NCBI GenBank assembly: GCA_964602475.1
Contig: CAZRRN010000033.1
Span: 1 to 28,943, forward strand
Direction: 5' to 3'
Source: SZUA-448 sp964602475
GTDB lineage: Bacteria; Bacillota; Clostridia; Lachnospirales; Lachnospiraceae
DNA: 28,943 nt
Of this stretch, positions 1 to 8,161 are shown one piece after another. The first letter of the stretch is position 1. Every line of letters begins with the position of its first letter. The notes beneath the pieces are model-generated. The model saw nothing but the letters and a program-made list of their open reading frames with translations, ran no database searches and was not told the DNA's origin. The position numbers and the translations under genes were made by a program.

Positions 1-893
1 ATGCAATCGAAAACGGAAGCTGCTATGAAGCTGCCAAGGTTGCCCGTATGTGTACCGGAGTTCATGTGCTTCCTGATTTCCGCAAGGATACCACAGACCG
101 AAATCGTACCTCACCGTTTGCTTTCACCGGTAACAAATTTGAATTCCGCAGTCTCGGTTCCACCTTCTCCATTGCCGGACCGAACATCGTGCTGAACACG
201 ATCGTTGCCGATACCCTCGGAAAATACGCCGATCTGCTGGAAAACGCTGCTGATTTTGACACAGCACTGAACGATCTGATGAAAACAACCTTAAAGAATC
301 ATCGTCGTATTGTATTTAATGGAAATAACTATGCAAAGGAGTGGGTTGTCGAAGCCGAAAAGCGCGGACTTCTTAACCTGAAAACCACCCCCGACTGCCT
401 TCCTTACTTTGTTCATGACAAGAATATCAAGCTGTTCACCGAGCATAAGATTTTTACCGAGCCGGAAATTCGTTCCCGTTGTGAGCTACTTCTTGAAAAT
501 TATACAAAGGTTCTAAATATCGAGGCTCTTACCATGCTCGATATGGTTCGTAAGGATATCTATCCTGCAGCCGAAAGCTACGCAAAGAAGCTGGCAGATA
601 CTGTTGCAGTAAAGAAATCCATCGGAATCTGCAGTGACGATGACAGTGACAGGGTTCTTGCCATAAAGCTGGTCGGTCTGCAGAACTGTCTGATAAAGAA
701 AAGCGATTGTCTGGAAGAAACACTTCTCGATTCCTATAACCATGAGGACGGAAAAGACAAGGCAGACTTTTTCCGGGATGCAGTACTTCCCGCAATGCAG
801 GAGCTCAGAGCCTCAGGTGACGAGCTGGAAACTCTTGTGGGTGCCGAATACTGGCCGTTCCCAACCTATGGAGCGTTGCTGTTCAGTGTATGA
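1..893 (+). CDS. glnN: Glutamine synthetase type III (GlnN), 3' part, 5' end outside window
   Basis: C-terminal ~297 residues of an ATP-dependent glutamate-ammonia ligase of the large type III class (family length about 700), the cytosolic entry point for ammonium assimilation. The reading frame is open from base 3 with no start, so the gene enters from the left. The segment DRNRTSPFAFTGNKFEFR near the left edge is the conserved C-terminal catalytic signature, followed by SIAGPNIVLNT. The protein ends with the typical WPFPTYGALLF. The C-terminal part is helical, as in GlnN. The next gene on the same strand is an ammonium channel-PII fusion, so transport and assimilation are neighbours. Family call is firm; the symbol is given because the class III signature is clear. 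Confidence 0.93.
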   Translation, partial: AIENGSCYEAAKVARMCTGVHVLPDFRKDTTDRNRTSPFAFTGNKFEFRSLGSTFSIAGPNIVLNTIVADTLGKYADLLENAADFDTALNDLMKTTLKNHRRIVFNGNNYAKEWVVEAEKRGLLNLKTTPDCLPYFVHDKNIKLFTEHKIFTEPEIRSRCELLLENYTKVLNIEALTMLDMVRKDIYPAAESYAKKLADTVAVKKSIGICSDDDSDRVLAIKLVGLQNCLIKKSDCLEETLLDSYNHEDGKDKADFFRDAVLPAMQELRASGDELETLVGAEYWPFPTYGALLFSV

Positions 894-952
894 TGAACCG
901 CTTCGTCCCAGCTGTCAGATACCGTACAACCGTATCCGCAGTCTGATGATTT

Positions 953-1159
953 AACCGATTCCCCGGCAGGGCCGGCCTCCACCGCCTGCTTTGCCGGATA
1001 TCCCAGTGAAGACCGATGTACGTCGGCCGACACTACTATCCCGTTTCGCACAAAGACGTGTATCCATAGGATACGCGTCTTTGTGTTTATCCCCGGTTAC
1101 ATTTCCGGAGTGAATGAACTGCTCCGGGTAACATATCAAATATTATAGGAGGTGTTTTT
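953..1159 (+). promoter_or_regulatory. Hairpin-rich leader between glutamine synthetase and amt
   Basis: Gene-free DNA with four predicted hairpins before the amt start. (1) 963-997: CCGGCA pairs with TGCCGG, with alternative inner pairs CAGG/CCTG. (2) 1011-1024: a short CCGA/TCGG stem. (3) 1049-1085: 17-bp stem CACAAAGACGTGTATCC with a 3-nt loop and a single G-U pair. (4) 1096-1132: GTTAC and CCGGAG pair with CTCCGG and GTAAC, ending 14 nt before the AGGAGGT ribosome site at 1147-1153. Hairpin 3 lacks a good T-run on either strand, so it is not a textbook terminator. The arrangement suggests a structured 5' leader for amt. I could not match it to the cyanobacterial glutamine riboswitch or to ANTAR hexaloop hairpins. 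The structures are by eye. Confidence 0.5.
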
Positions 1160-2860
1160 ATGTATTCATCCGCTAACACAATCTGGGTACTTGTTGCCGC
1201 AGCTTTGGTATTTTTCATGCAGGCTGGTTTTGCAATGGTAGAGACCGGCTTTACAAGAGCAAAGAATGCCGGAAATATTATCATGAAGAACCTGATGGAT
1301 TTCAGCATCGGTACCCCCATCTACTGGATTATTGGTTTCGGCATCATGTTCGCTGGGAACAGTGCACTGATCGGAGGTCTGGATCTGTTTACGCAGGGGG
1401 CGTATACAGACCTGCTTCCGGATGGTGTTCCGTTCTACGCATACTTCATTTTCCAGTCTGTTTTCTGTGCAACCTCTGCTACCATTGTATCCGGTGCCAT
1501 GGCAGAGCGAACCAAATTCCTTTCGTATTGTATTTTCAGTGCTGTCATTTCCGCAGTCATTTATCCGGTCTCCGGTCATTGGATCTGGGGCGGCGGCTGG
1601 CTGGCTGATCTTGGCTTCCATGATTTTGCAGGTTCCACCGCAGTTCATATGGTAGGTGGTGTTGCCGCTTTCATCGGTGCCAAAATGTTAGGACCCCGTA
1701 TCGGAAAATACGGTAAGGACGGAAAGCCCCGTGCAATTCCCGGCCACAGTCTGACACTCGGTGCTCTCGGTGTATTTATTCTCTGGTTCTGCTGGTTCGG
1801 ATTTAACGGCGGCTCCACTGTTGCAGCTGAAGGCGATGAAGTTCTGGCTTCCATGGGACATATCTTTACAACCACAAACCTTGCTGCAGCCGTTTCAACT
1901 CTTACTGTTATGATTATTACCTGGATTCGTTACAAAAAACCTGATGTTTCCATGACTCTGAACGGCTCCCTTGCCGGTCTTGTAGCAATCACGGCGGGCT
2001 GTGATGTTGTCAGTCCTGCAGGCGCAGCAATCATTGGTATTCTCGCTGGTTTTATCGTAGTCTTTGGTGTGGAATTCGTTGAAAAGAAATTAAAAGTCGA
2101 TGACCCGGTCGGCGCAGTCGGAGTACATGGCTTATGCGGTGCATTTGGTACTCTTTTCACAGGACTCTTCTCTACCTCGGAAGGTCTCTTTTATGGATAT
2201 GGTTTTCATTTTCTTGGTATTCAGGCACTTGGTGTTGTATCCGTTATTGCATGGGTCACGGTATCCGCAACATTACTGTTCTTTATTCTTGACAAAACCA
2301 TCGGTCTTCGCTGCTCCGAACACGAAGAGCTTGCAGGTCTTGATGTAACCGAACACGGTCTGGTAAGCAGCTATGCAGATTTCATGCCTTCGGTTCCTTC
2401 GGTTCTCGGTTCCTATACTCCCGCTGCTCCTTCTACTCCGGGTGTTGACCCAGACACCGCCATTCCGGTAGAACTGAAATCCTCTCCTGCTTCTGTCGCA
2501 TCTGATGTAAAAATGACAAAGCTTGAGATAATAATGAAACAAAGTAAATTCGAAGAATTCAAAGCTGCGATGAACAGTATCGGTGTAACCGGAATGACAG
2601 TTTCTCAGGTTCTTGGCTGCGGAATGCAAAAGGGCCGCGGAGAGTACTATCGTGGTACTCCTGTTGATATGACCCTCCTGCCAAAGACCATGGTGGAGAT
2701 TATCATCTGCAAGGTTCCGGTACGTACCGTAATTGATACTGCAAAGAAGGTTCTTTATACCGGACATATCGGCGACGGAAAAATCTTTGTATATGATGTT
2801 GAAAAGGTTATAAAGGTCCGAACCGGCGAAGAAGATTACGCCGCATTACAGGATGACTGA
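1160..2860 (+). CDS. amt: Ammonium transporter Amt with fused C-terminal PII (GlnB/GlnK) domain
   Basis: 566-residue fusion. Residues 1-385 are an Amt/Rh ammonium channel with about eleven membrane helices. They carry MVETGFTRAKNAGN, the pore His pair (H163 in AVHMVGG, H323 in GVHGLCG) and the cytosolic tail EHEELAGLDVTEHG. A Pro/Ser/Ala-rich linker (410-450) leads to a complete PII domain at 451-566. That domain has a T-loop (487-510, GRGEYYRGTP, with Y497 at the uridylylation position) and the B-loop/C-loop signatures TGHIGDGKIFVYDVE and RTGEE. PII normally plugs the Amt pore as a separate GlnK trimer; here the gate is tethered, so gating is probably set directly by ATP/ADP/2-oxoglutarate. 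It follows glutamine synthetase, has an AGGAGGT ribosome site, and converges on a LysR gene 8 nt away. Confidence 0.95.
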   Translation: MYSSANTIWVLVAAALVFFMQAGFAMVETGFTRAKNAGNIIMKNLMDFSIGTPIYWIIGFGIMFAGNSALIGGLDLFTQGAYTDLLPDGVPFYAYFIFQSVFCATSATIVSGAMAERTKFLSYCIFSAVISAVIYPVSGHWIWGGGWLADLGFHDFAGSTAVHMVGGVAAFIGAKMLGPRIGKYGKDGKPRAIPGHSLTLGALGVFILWFCWFGFNGGSTVAAEGDEVLASMGHIFTTTNLAAAVSTLTVMIITWIRYKKPDVSMTLNGSLAGLVAITAGCDVVSPAGAAIIGILAGFIVVFGVEFVEKKLKVDDPVGAVGVHGLCGAFGTLFTGLFSTSEGLFYGYGFHFLGIQALGVVSVIAWVTVSATLLFFILDKTIGLRCSEHEELAGLDVTEHGLVSSYADFMPSVPSVLGSYTPAAPSTPGVDPDTAIPVELKSSPASVASDVKMTKLEIIMKQSKFEEFKAAMNSIGVTGMTVSQVLGCGMQKGRGEYYRGTPVDMTLLPKTMVEIIICKVPVRTVIDTAKKVLYTGHIGDGKIFVYDVEKVIKVRTGEEDYAALQDD

Positions 2861-2868
2861 TCGCTTCA

Positions 2869-3750
2869 TTACGGAAGCATATTAAGAAGCTGCTCCGCCG
2901 CCTTAGACAGCGGAGCGCGCTTATCCGTAACAACACACAGATGCCTCGGAGGTATGGAATGTGCGAACGAAAGTTCAAACAATTCCCCGCTTTCGAGGTA
3001 TTGTTTTGCAAATGGCTCGACTACTGCTCCGATTCCAAGATTCCGTAATGCAAACTGTACGATCATATCACTGGTTGCCAGCTCAAATTCCGGCTGCAGC
3101 CTGACTCCGTTCTCAGCAAGAAACCGGTTGGTGTATTCTCTGGTGCTGGTGTTATTCTCAAGGCAGATGACCGGAAGCTCCTGAAGAACATGCCACTGCA
3201 GGCAGCAGTTTTTAAGGCTCTGGAACCGGCTTCCCGCAACAAAGATATCTCTGATCAGCTTAACCTCCCGAACCTGGATTTCTTCATCCTTCCGAAACGG
3301 TTCGCTGACAACACAGAAATCAATTTTCCCTTCTCTTAGGCCTTCCAGCGCTTCCGGTGTCGGTCCGTTCGTAACATGAACCTTGATCTTGGGATACTTT
3401 TCATGAAATTCCTCCAGAAACGGAAGCAGGAAAAACTTCAGAGTCATATCACTGGCTCCGATCCGAATCTCGCCCTGCTCGAGACCGAGCATTCTGCTTA
3501 ATGTTGCTTCTCCCAGCAGAATCGTTTCGTAACCCTTTCGGACATATTCGTAGAGCGTGTTTCCCTCCGCTGTCAGCCGGATTCCCTTCGGTGCCCGAAG
3601 GAACAGCTTTACTCCCAGTCCCTCCTCAAGTTGACGGATTGACTGGCTCACCGCCGGCTGCGATATGTTCAGAACATTGGCAGCTCCTGTAATGCTGCCC
3701 TCCTGTACAACGCTGTAAAAGATCCGGTAATACTCCAAATGTATGCTCAT
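2869..3750 (-). CDS. LysR-family transcriptional regulator
   Basis: 293 residues, usual LysR length. The N-terminal winged helix-turn-helix covers about residues 1-60 (GSITGAANVLNISQPAVSQS, then LEEGLGVKLFLR and LTAEG). A periplasmic-binding-like effector domain runs from about 90 to 290. Start ATG is preceded by AGAGGAA on the minus strand. A promoter (TTGTAC-N18-TAAGAT) lies at 3861-3890, back to back with that of the GNAT-like gene. It converges on amt-PII and stands next to the GNAT gene, so either could be its target; nothing in the sequence identifies the effector. A nitrogen-related role is only a guess from position. Confidence 0.92.
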   Translation of the reverse strand: MSIHLEYYRIFYSVVQEGSITGAANVLNISQPAVSQSIRQLEEGLGVKLFLRAPKGIRLTAEGNTLYEYVRKGYETILLGEATLSRMLGLEQGEIRIGASDMTLKFFLLPFLEEFHEKYPKIKVHVTNGPTPEALEGLREGKIDFCVVSEPFRKDEEIQVREVKLIRDIFVAGSRFQSLKNCCLQWHVLQELPVICLENNTSTREYTNRFLAENGVRLQPEFELATSDMIVQFALRNLGIGAVVEPFAKQYLESGELFELSFAHSIPPRHLCVVTDKRAPLSKAAEQLLNMLP

Positions 3751-3860
3751 TATTTTCCTCTCATGCCGGAGCTTTTATATCGTCAGACAATCAGAATAAT
3801 TCATCCGATCCGCAATCTTTCAGGTTTGTGCTCCGCCGTAAACCTGACTTTTCTCTCTCT

Positions 3861-3890
3861 ATCTTACCAAATCTTCCAATACTTGTACAA
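3861..3890 (-). promoter_or_regulatory. Putative sigma-A promoter of the LysR gene
   Basis: On the minus strand TTGTAC (3890-3885) is separated by 18 nt from TAAGAT (3866-3861), giving transcription towards the LysR gene that starts at 3750. Confidence 0.45.
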
Positions 3891-3915
3891 CATTCTTTTT
3901 GTATAGAAAAGAAAT

Positions 3916-3945
3916 TTGCCAAATGCCAGACAGATGTGCTACAAT
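3916..3945 (+). promoter_or_regulatory. Putative sigma-A promoter of the GNAT-like gene
   Basis: TTGCCA (3916-3921), 18-nt spacer, TACAAT (3940-3945), about 37 nt before the start codon at 3982. It is divergent to and closely spaced with the LysR promoter, an arrangement LysR regulators often exploit. Confidence 0.5.
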
Positions 3946-3981
3946 GTATCATAATCATGATAATGAAAGCAGGCGGTATAT

Positions 3982-4749
3982 ATGGCTATTGAAAAAATTC
4001 ACAGTGACCATCCGATACTTCAGTCAAAGGAATTCCGACAGGATATTGTTTCTTTTAATGTCATGCTGATCATCATCGACCAGCCGAACTCTCAGCTTTT
4101 TTCCAATCAAGAGGATGTGATTATTGTCATGTCTCCTGAGCAGGATACCGTCTGGGTCTGGACCGTTACCGATCTTCCCTCTTCCCATCGTGAAGAAATG
4201 TGGCAGTTTATCGAATATCTCTGCATGGGGAAACGCTGCAGAGTCTTTATGAAGTCTGTTCTTGTACAGCGTGCACAGCTTGACCTGACTGCAAAAAGCA
4301 TGATGTACGCCTACCAGTGCAGAGCAGTACTTCCGATTCCGGAAGCGCACGGTGAAATCCGTCAGTCAGGCGACAACGATCTCTATGTGATAGCAAATAT
4401 GATTGAACAATGTGACAATCTCGGTAAAGACAGCGCTATCGCAAAAGCAAGACGCTATCTTGACCGAAATACCCCCTATCTTTGGACAGATAACGGCGAT
4501 TCCACGGTAGCGCTCGCAGTCCTAAAGCCATCTGCTGCCGGTTACACAAGAATCGGCGGTGTCTATACCCGACCTGACTGCCGTAACATGGGTTACGAAA
4601 AATCGCTGATTCACCGGATTACCGTAATAATTCTGGAATCCGGACAGATTCCCATGCTCTATGCTTCCGATACCAGAGCAAATACCAACAGTATGTACAC
4701 CGGTATGGGATATATCCGCTGCGGCAAAATTGCTGTTGTCGATATATAA
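3982..4749 (+). CDS. GNAT-family N-acetyltransferase-like protein
   Basis: 255 residues. The C-terminal half (about 130-255) resembles a GNAT fold: IGGVYTRPDCRNMGYEKSLI matches the acetyl-CoA-binding motif A (strand, then Arg/Gly-rich turn, then helix), and LYASDTRANTNSMYTGMGY matches the terminal motif B, where a residue pair N-S and a Y-x-x-x-G-Y end the domain. The motif A turn (RNMGYE) departs from the usual Q/RxxGxG/A, so activity is not assured. The N-terminal 120 residues look like the extra helical domain of larger GNAT proteins. Substrate unknown. Ribosome site is weak (GGCGG). It is divergent from the LysR gene. Confidence 0.75.
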   Translation: MAIEKIHSDHPILQSKEFRQDIVSFNVMLIIIDQPNSQLFSNQEDVIIVMSPEQDTVWVWTVTDLPSSHREEMWQFIEYLCMGKRCRVFMKSVLVQRAQLDLTAKSMMYAYQCRAVLPIPEAHGEIRQSGDNDLYVIANMIEQCDNLGKDSAIAKARRYLDRNTPYLWTDNGDSTVALAVLKPSAAGYTRIGGVYTRPDCRNMGYEKSLIHRITVIILESGQIPMLYASDTRANTNSMYTGMGYIRCGKIAVVDI

Positions 4750-4776
4750 TTTCACAAAATATACACGAATTTAATA

Positions 4777-4805
4777 TTGTTTTGTCGCGTATTTGATGTT
4801 ACACT
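4777..4805 (+). promoter_or_regulatory. Putative sigma-A promoter of the Na/Pi cotransporter gene
   Basis: TTGTTT (4777-4782), 17-nt spacer, TACACT (4800-4805), about 65 nt upstream of the ATG at 4871. Confidence 0.4.
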
Positions 4806-4870
4806 GTACTTATTCAAATATGTGATAAAAGGATGCGTCCTGTTTTTTGCATTGGGACGACGGTGAAAAA

Positions 4871-6661
4871 ATGAATATTTACAGTTTTCTTCAAATTGCG
4901 GGCGGCATAGGTTTGTTCTTATATGGAATGAAGCTTCTTGGTAGTTCTCTTGAACACCTAGCAGGTGCCAGTCTTGAACGTACGCTAGCCAAGCTCACGA
5001 ATAACCGGTTCAAAGGTCTGCTTCTCGGAACTCTTGTCACCGGTGTAATTCAAAGCTCTTCCGCAACCAATATCATGCTGGTCGGCTTTGTCAATGCCGG
5101 TATTATGAAGCTGGCACAGGCCATTCCCGTAATTCTTGGTGCCTCCGTCGGTACTACCGTAACCGGACAGATTCTGCGTCTCGGCGATATATCAGCCTCT
5201 GACAGTTTTCTTTCACTGCTGAAGCCCTCCTCCTTTGCACCTCTGATTATCTGTATCGGTGCCTTTCTTCTTCTCCTGACACAAAATAAAAGAACCAAGG
5301 ACGTTGCTTCCCTGCTTCTGGGCTTTGGAATTCTTTTCTTCGGTATGACAACCATGGAAAATGCTTTTGCTCCGCTTGAGGAATCGGAAGCCTTCCAGTC
5401 ACTCTTTACCTATGTATCAAACCCTTTGATTGGTATCGCACTCGGAGTTCTTGTCTGCGTAATTCTTCAGAGTTCCTCCGCCAGTATCGGTATCCTGCAG
5501 GCAGTTTCCGCTGCAGTCGGAATCTCCTTTGCCATGGCTGCTCCGGTCATCATTGGAATTAATGTGGGAAAAGCCTTTCCCGTTATCCTTGCAAGTCTTG
5601 GTACAAAGAAGGACGCAAAACGTGTTGCTTTCTGCGAACTTCTTGCAAGCGTTCTCTCCGGAATTCTGTGTCTTCTCGTAGTCTATGTCGGCTTTAAGGT
5701 ATTTAATGTGGTTGATTTTAATACCTCAATGACCCGAGGCAATATCGCAGATTTCCATACAATTTACAACATTCTAGGAAGTCTGCTGCTGCTTCCGTTC
5801 ACCACACTGCTTGATAAACTGGTTCGTTTCATTATCCGTGGAGACCAGGGATCTAAAATTGACGAAGAGCTTCATCTTCTTGATGACATTTTCTTAAAAA
5901 CGCCTTCCGTTGCACTCGAACAGTGCCAGCAGGTAATCAACAGTATGGGCGAAGCGGTTCTTGAAAACTTTCGGATTGCGGTAGAACTCCATCATAGCTA
6001 CGATCCGAAAAAACTCGGTATCATTGACGAAAATGAAATCTTTCTGGATAAAAGCGAAACCTACTTAAGCGACTATCTTGTCAAGATCACTGCCCGTGAC
6101 CTTCGCCCGGAGGAAACAAAGCTTGCCACCGAAATCATGCACAGTGTGATGGATTTTGAACGAATCGGTGATCATTGTGTTAAAATATCCGAAGTCGCAA
6201 CCTACAATGTTAATGAAAAAATCACCTTTTCTTCTTCGGCGAAAGCTCAACTTGATACCATATACAATGCCGTTTCCGAAATCCTTGATATTACAACCGG
6301 AGCATTCTTCAGAGATGACACCGTTTCTGCCACACATGTAGAACCACTCGAAGAAGTCGTAGATGATCTTCGCGATGAAATAAAAAGCGCTCACATTACG
6401 AGACTGCAAAGCGGTAACTGTACGGTGCAGAGCGGTATTTCTCTGGTCGAACTACTGACCAGCTTAGAGCGCATCTCCGACTACTGTTCCAATATTGCAC
6501 TTCATGTTCTGGCGCGTCACAGTGACGCGGATACCTTTGATAATCATGCTTACGTTCAGGAGCTTCATTCCTCGAGTGCCGAGTACCAACAGCTGTTTGA
6601 TTCCTATACAGCCAAGTATGCGCTTCCCGGTGAAATCTCCGAATACTCAGCCGAAAGCTAA
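4871..6661 (+). CDS. Na+/phosphate cotransporter family protein with PhoU-like C-terminal domain
   Basis: 596 residues from ATG 4871. The same frame also opens with a TTG at 4847, adding eight residues, but ATG 4871 gives the family-typical start MNIYSFLQIAGGIGLFLYGM and has a GGTGA just upstream. Two inverted NptA/Na-Pi repeats carry the hallmark QSSSAT (61-66) and QSSSAS (200-205), with GASVGTTVT and GINVGKAFPVIL following each. Helices fill residues 1-320. The last ~240 residues form a PhoU-like helical bundle (MDFERIGDHC is typical). It predicts sodium-coupled phosphate (or other oxyanion) movement across the membrane, with PhoU-like control. It ends 7 nt from purB on the opposite strand. 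Confidence 0.9.
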   Translation: MNIYSFLQIAGGIGLFLYGMKLLGSSLEHLAGASLERTLAKLTNNRFKGLLLGTLVTGVIQSSSATNIMLVGFVNAGIMKLAQAIPVILGASVGTTVTGQILRLGDISASDSFLSLLKPSSFAPLIICIGAFLLLLTQNKRTKDVASLLLGFGILFFGMTTMENAFAPLEESEAFQSLFTYVSNPLIGIALGVLVCVILQSSSASIGILQAVSAAVGISFAMAAPVIIGINVGKAFPVILASLGTKKDAKRVAFCELLASVLSGILCLLVVYVGFKVFNVVDFNTSMTRGNIADFHTIYNILGSLLLLPFTTLLDKLVRFIIRGDQGSKIDEELHLLDDIFLKTPSVALEQCQQVINSMGEAVLENFRIAVELHHSYDPKKLGIIDENEIFLDKSETYLSDYLVKITARDLRPEETKLATEIMHSVMDFERIGDHCVKISEVATYNVNEKITFSSSAKAQLDTIYNAVSEILDITTGAFFRDDTVSATHVEPLEEVVDDLRDEIKSAHITRLQSGNCTVQSGISLVELLTSLERISDYCSNIALHVLARHSDADTFDNHAYVQELHSSSAEYQQLFDSYTAKYALPGEISEYSAES

Positions 6662-6668
6662 CCTGTCG

Positions 6669-8102
6669 TTATACCGTAATCTCTGCTTTGATTCCAAGCA
6701 GACTTTGGTTCTCTGCAAGCAGCGGTCTTATAATCTCCGTAAGGAATTCCTCCGTCTGTTGTTCTGCACGTCCGGTATACTTTGACGGATCCATTGATTT
6801 CTGCAGCTCTTCAATTGTCATATGGAATGCCGGATCGGCAGCAATCAGCTCCAACAGATTATTGTCCTTCCCATATTCCTTTACATTTCTTCCTGCTTCC
6901 ATCGAGAGTGTTCTGATCCGTTCGTGAAGCTCCTGTCGGTCTCCTCCCGCTTTAACGGCATCCATCATTATATTTTCCGTTGCCATAAACGGAAGCTCCG
7001 TCATTATTCTTGAGTGAATTACCTTGGGATAAACAACAAGTCCGTCAGCTACGTTTATGTAGATGTTCAAAATAGCATCCACAGCCAAAAACGCCTCAGG
7101 CACGCTGATACGTTTATTTGCCGAATCATCAAGAGTTCTTTCAAACCACTGAGTTGCAGAAGTTACCGAGGGATTGATTACATCAGCCATGACATATCTG
7201 GAAAGTGCACAGATTCGTTCGCTCCGCATTGGATTTCTCTTATATGCCATTGCAGAGGAACCAATCTGGGATTTTTCAAACGGTTCCTCAATTTCTTTCA
7301 GATGCTGCAGCAGACGGATGTCATTTGCAAATTTCTGCGCACTTGCAGCAATACCCGCCAGTACATTGATTACTCTGGTGTCAACCTTACGCGAGTAGGT
7401 CTGACCTGACACTGGGTAGCAGGATGCAAACCCCATTTTCCGAGCGATGCTTCGGTCCAGTGCCTTTACTTTTTCATGATCCCCCTCGAACAGTTCAAGA
7501 AAGCTTGCCTGGGTTCCGGTGGTTCCTTTGGAGCCTAGAAGACACAGCGATCCGCTCACATAGCACAGATCCTGATAATCCAGATAAAGCTCCTGCAGCC
7601 AGAGCGTTGCACGCTTTCCTACGGTTGTCGGCTGTGCCGGCTGAAAATGTGTGAATGCAAGTGTCGGAAGATTTTTGTATTTATCTGCAAAATCAGCAAG
7701 CTCCCGCATTACATTGACAAGCTTCTTCTTAATCAGCTGCAGCGCTTCCGACATAACTATGATATCGGTATTGTCTCCGACATAGCAGGAGGTTGCACCA
7801 AGATGAATAATTCCTTTTGCCTTCGGGCACTGCAACCCATATGCGTAAACATGTGACATGACATCATGCCGTACTTCCTTTTCACGTTCTTTTGCTGCTT
7901 CATAGTTAATATCATCCTTGTGGCTCTTAAGCTCCTGAAGCTGTTCCTCCGTAATATCAAGTCCGAGCTCCTTCTCTGCTTCAGCAAGAGCAATCCAAAG
8001 CTGCCTCCAGGTCTTGAATTTCTTATCCGGTGAAAATAAATATTGCATCTCCCGGCTTGCATACCGCTCTGAAAGCGGACTTTCATATCTGTCTTCTGAC
8101 AT
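6669..8102 (-). CDS. purB: Adenylosuccinate lyase
   Basis: 477 residues, normal length. It catalyses the two fumarate-releasing steps of purine synthesis (SAICAR to AICAR, adenylosuccinate to AMP), acting as a cytosolic tetramer. Motifs of the fumarase/aspartase superfamily are intact: TSCYVGDNTD (104-113), THFQPAQPTT (151-160), and the signature loop GSSAMAYKRNP (281-291) with the catalytic Ser. A GGAGG ribosome site precedes ATG 8102. It lies 59 nt downstream of the glycoside hydrolase-like gene on the same strand, with a hairpin between them, so co-transcription is possible but not certain. No other purine genes are in the window. Confidence 0.96.
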   Translation of the reverse strand: MSEDRYESPLSERYASREMQYLFSPDKKFKTWRQLWIALAEAEKELGLDITEEQLQELKSHKDDINYEAAKEREKEVRHDVMSHVYAYGLQCPKAKGIIHLGATSCYVGDNTDIIVMSEALQLIKKKLVNVMRELADFADKYKNLPTLAFTHFQPAQPTTVGKRATLWLQELYLDYQDLCYVSGSLCLLGSKGTTGTQASFLELFEGDHEKVKALDRSIARKMGFASCYPVSGQTYSRKVDTRVINVLAGIAASAQKFANDIRLLQHLKEIEEPFEKSQIGSSAMAYKRNPMRSERICALSRYVMADVINPSVTSATQWFERTLDDSANKRISVPEAFLAVDAILNIYINVADGLVVYPKVIHSRIMTELPFMATENIMMDAVKAGGDRQELHERIRTLSMEAGRNVKEYGKDNNLLELIAADPAFHMTIEELQKSMDPSKYTGRAEQQTEEFLTEIIRPLLAENQSLLGIKAEITV

Positions 8103-8133
8103 AGTTCCTCCGTTCTTTCTGTTCGTCGTGACA

Positions 8134-8153
8134 GGACTGCCAGGTAGCAGTCC
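8134..8153 (-). promoter_or_regulatory. Intergenic hairpin before purB
   Basis: Perfect 7-bp stem GGACTGC/GCAGTCC with a 6-nt loop between the glycoside hydrolase-like gene and purB. No T-run follows on either strand, so it is not a classical terminator. It may be a processing or stability element or a weak operator. Confidence 0.4.
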
Positions 8154-8161
8154 GGACTACA

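Noticed and set aside
953..1132. Known glutamine riboswitch or ANTAR-binding hairpins upstream of amt
   Set aside because: I do not see the conserved core of the cyanobacterial glutamine motif, and the hairpin loops lack the A1/G4 hexaloop pattern.
2892..2916. GCTCCGC/GCGGAGC hairpin just past amt-PII as a terminator
   Set aside because: It lies inside the 3' coding end of the convergent LysR gene and has no T-run on either strand.
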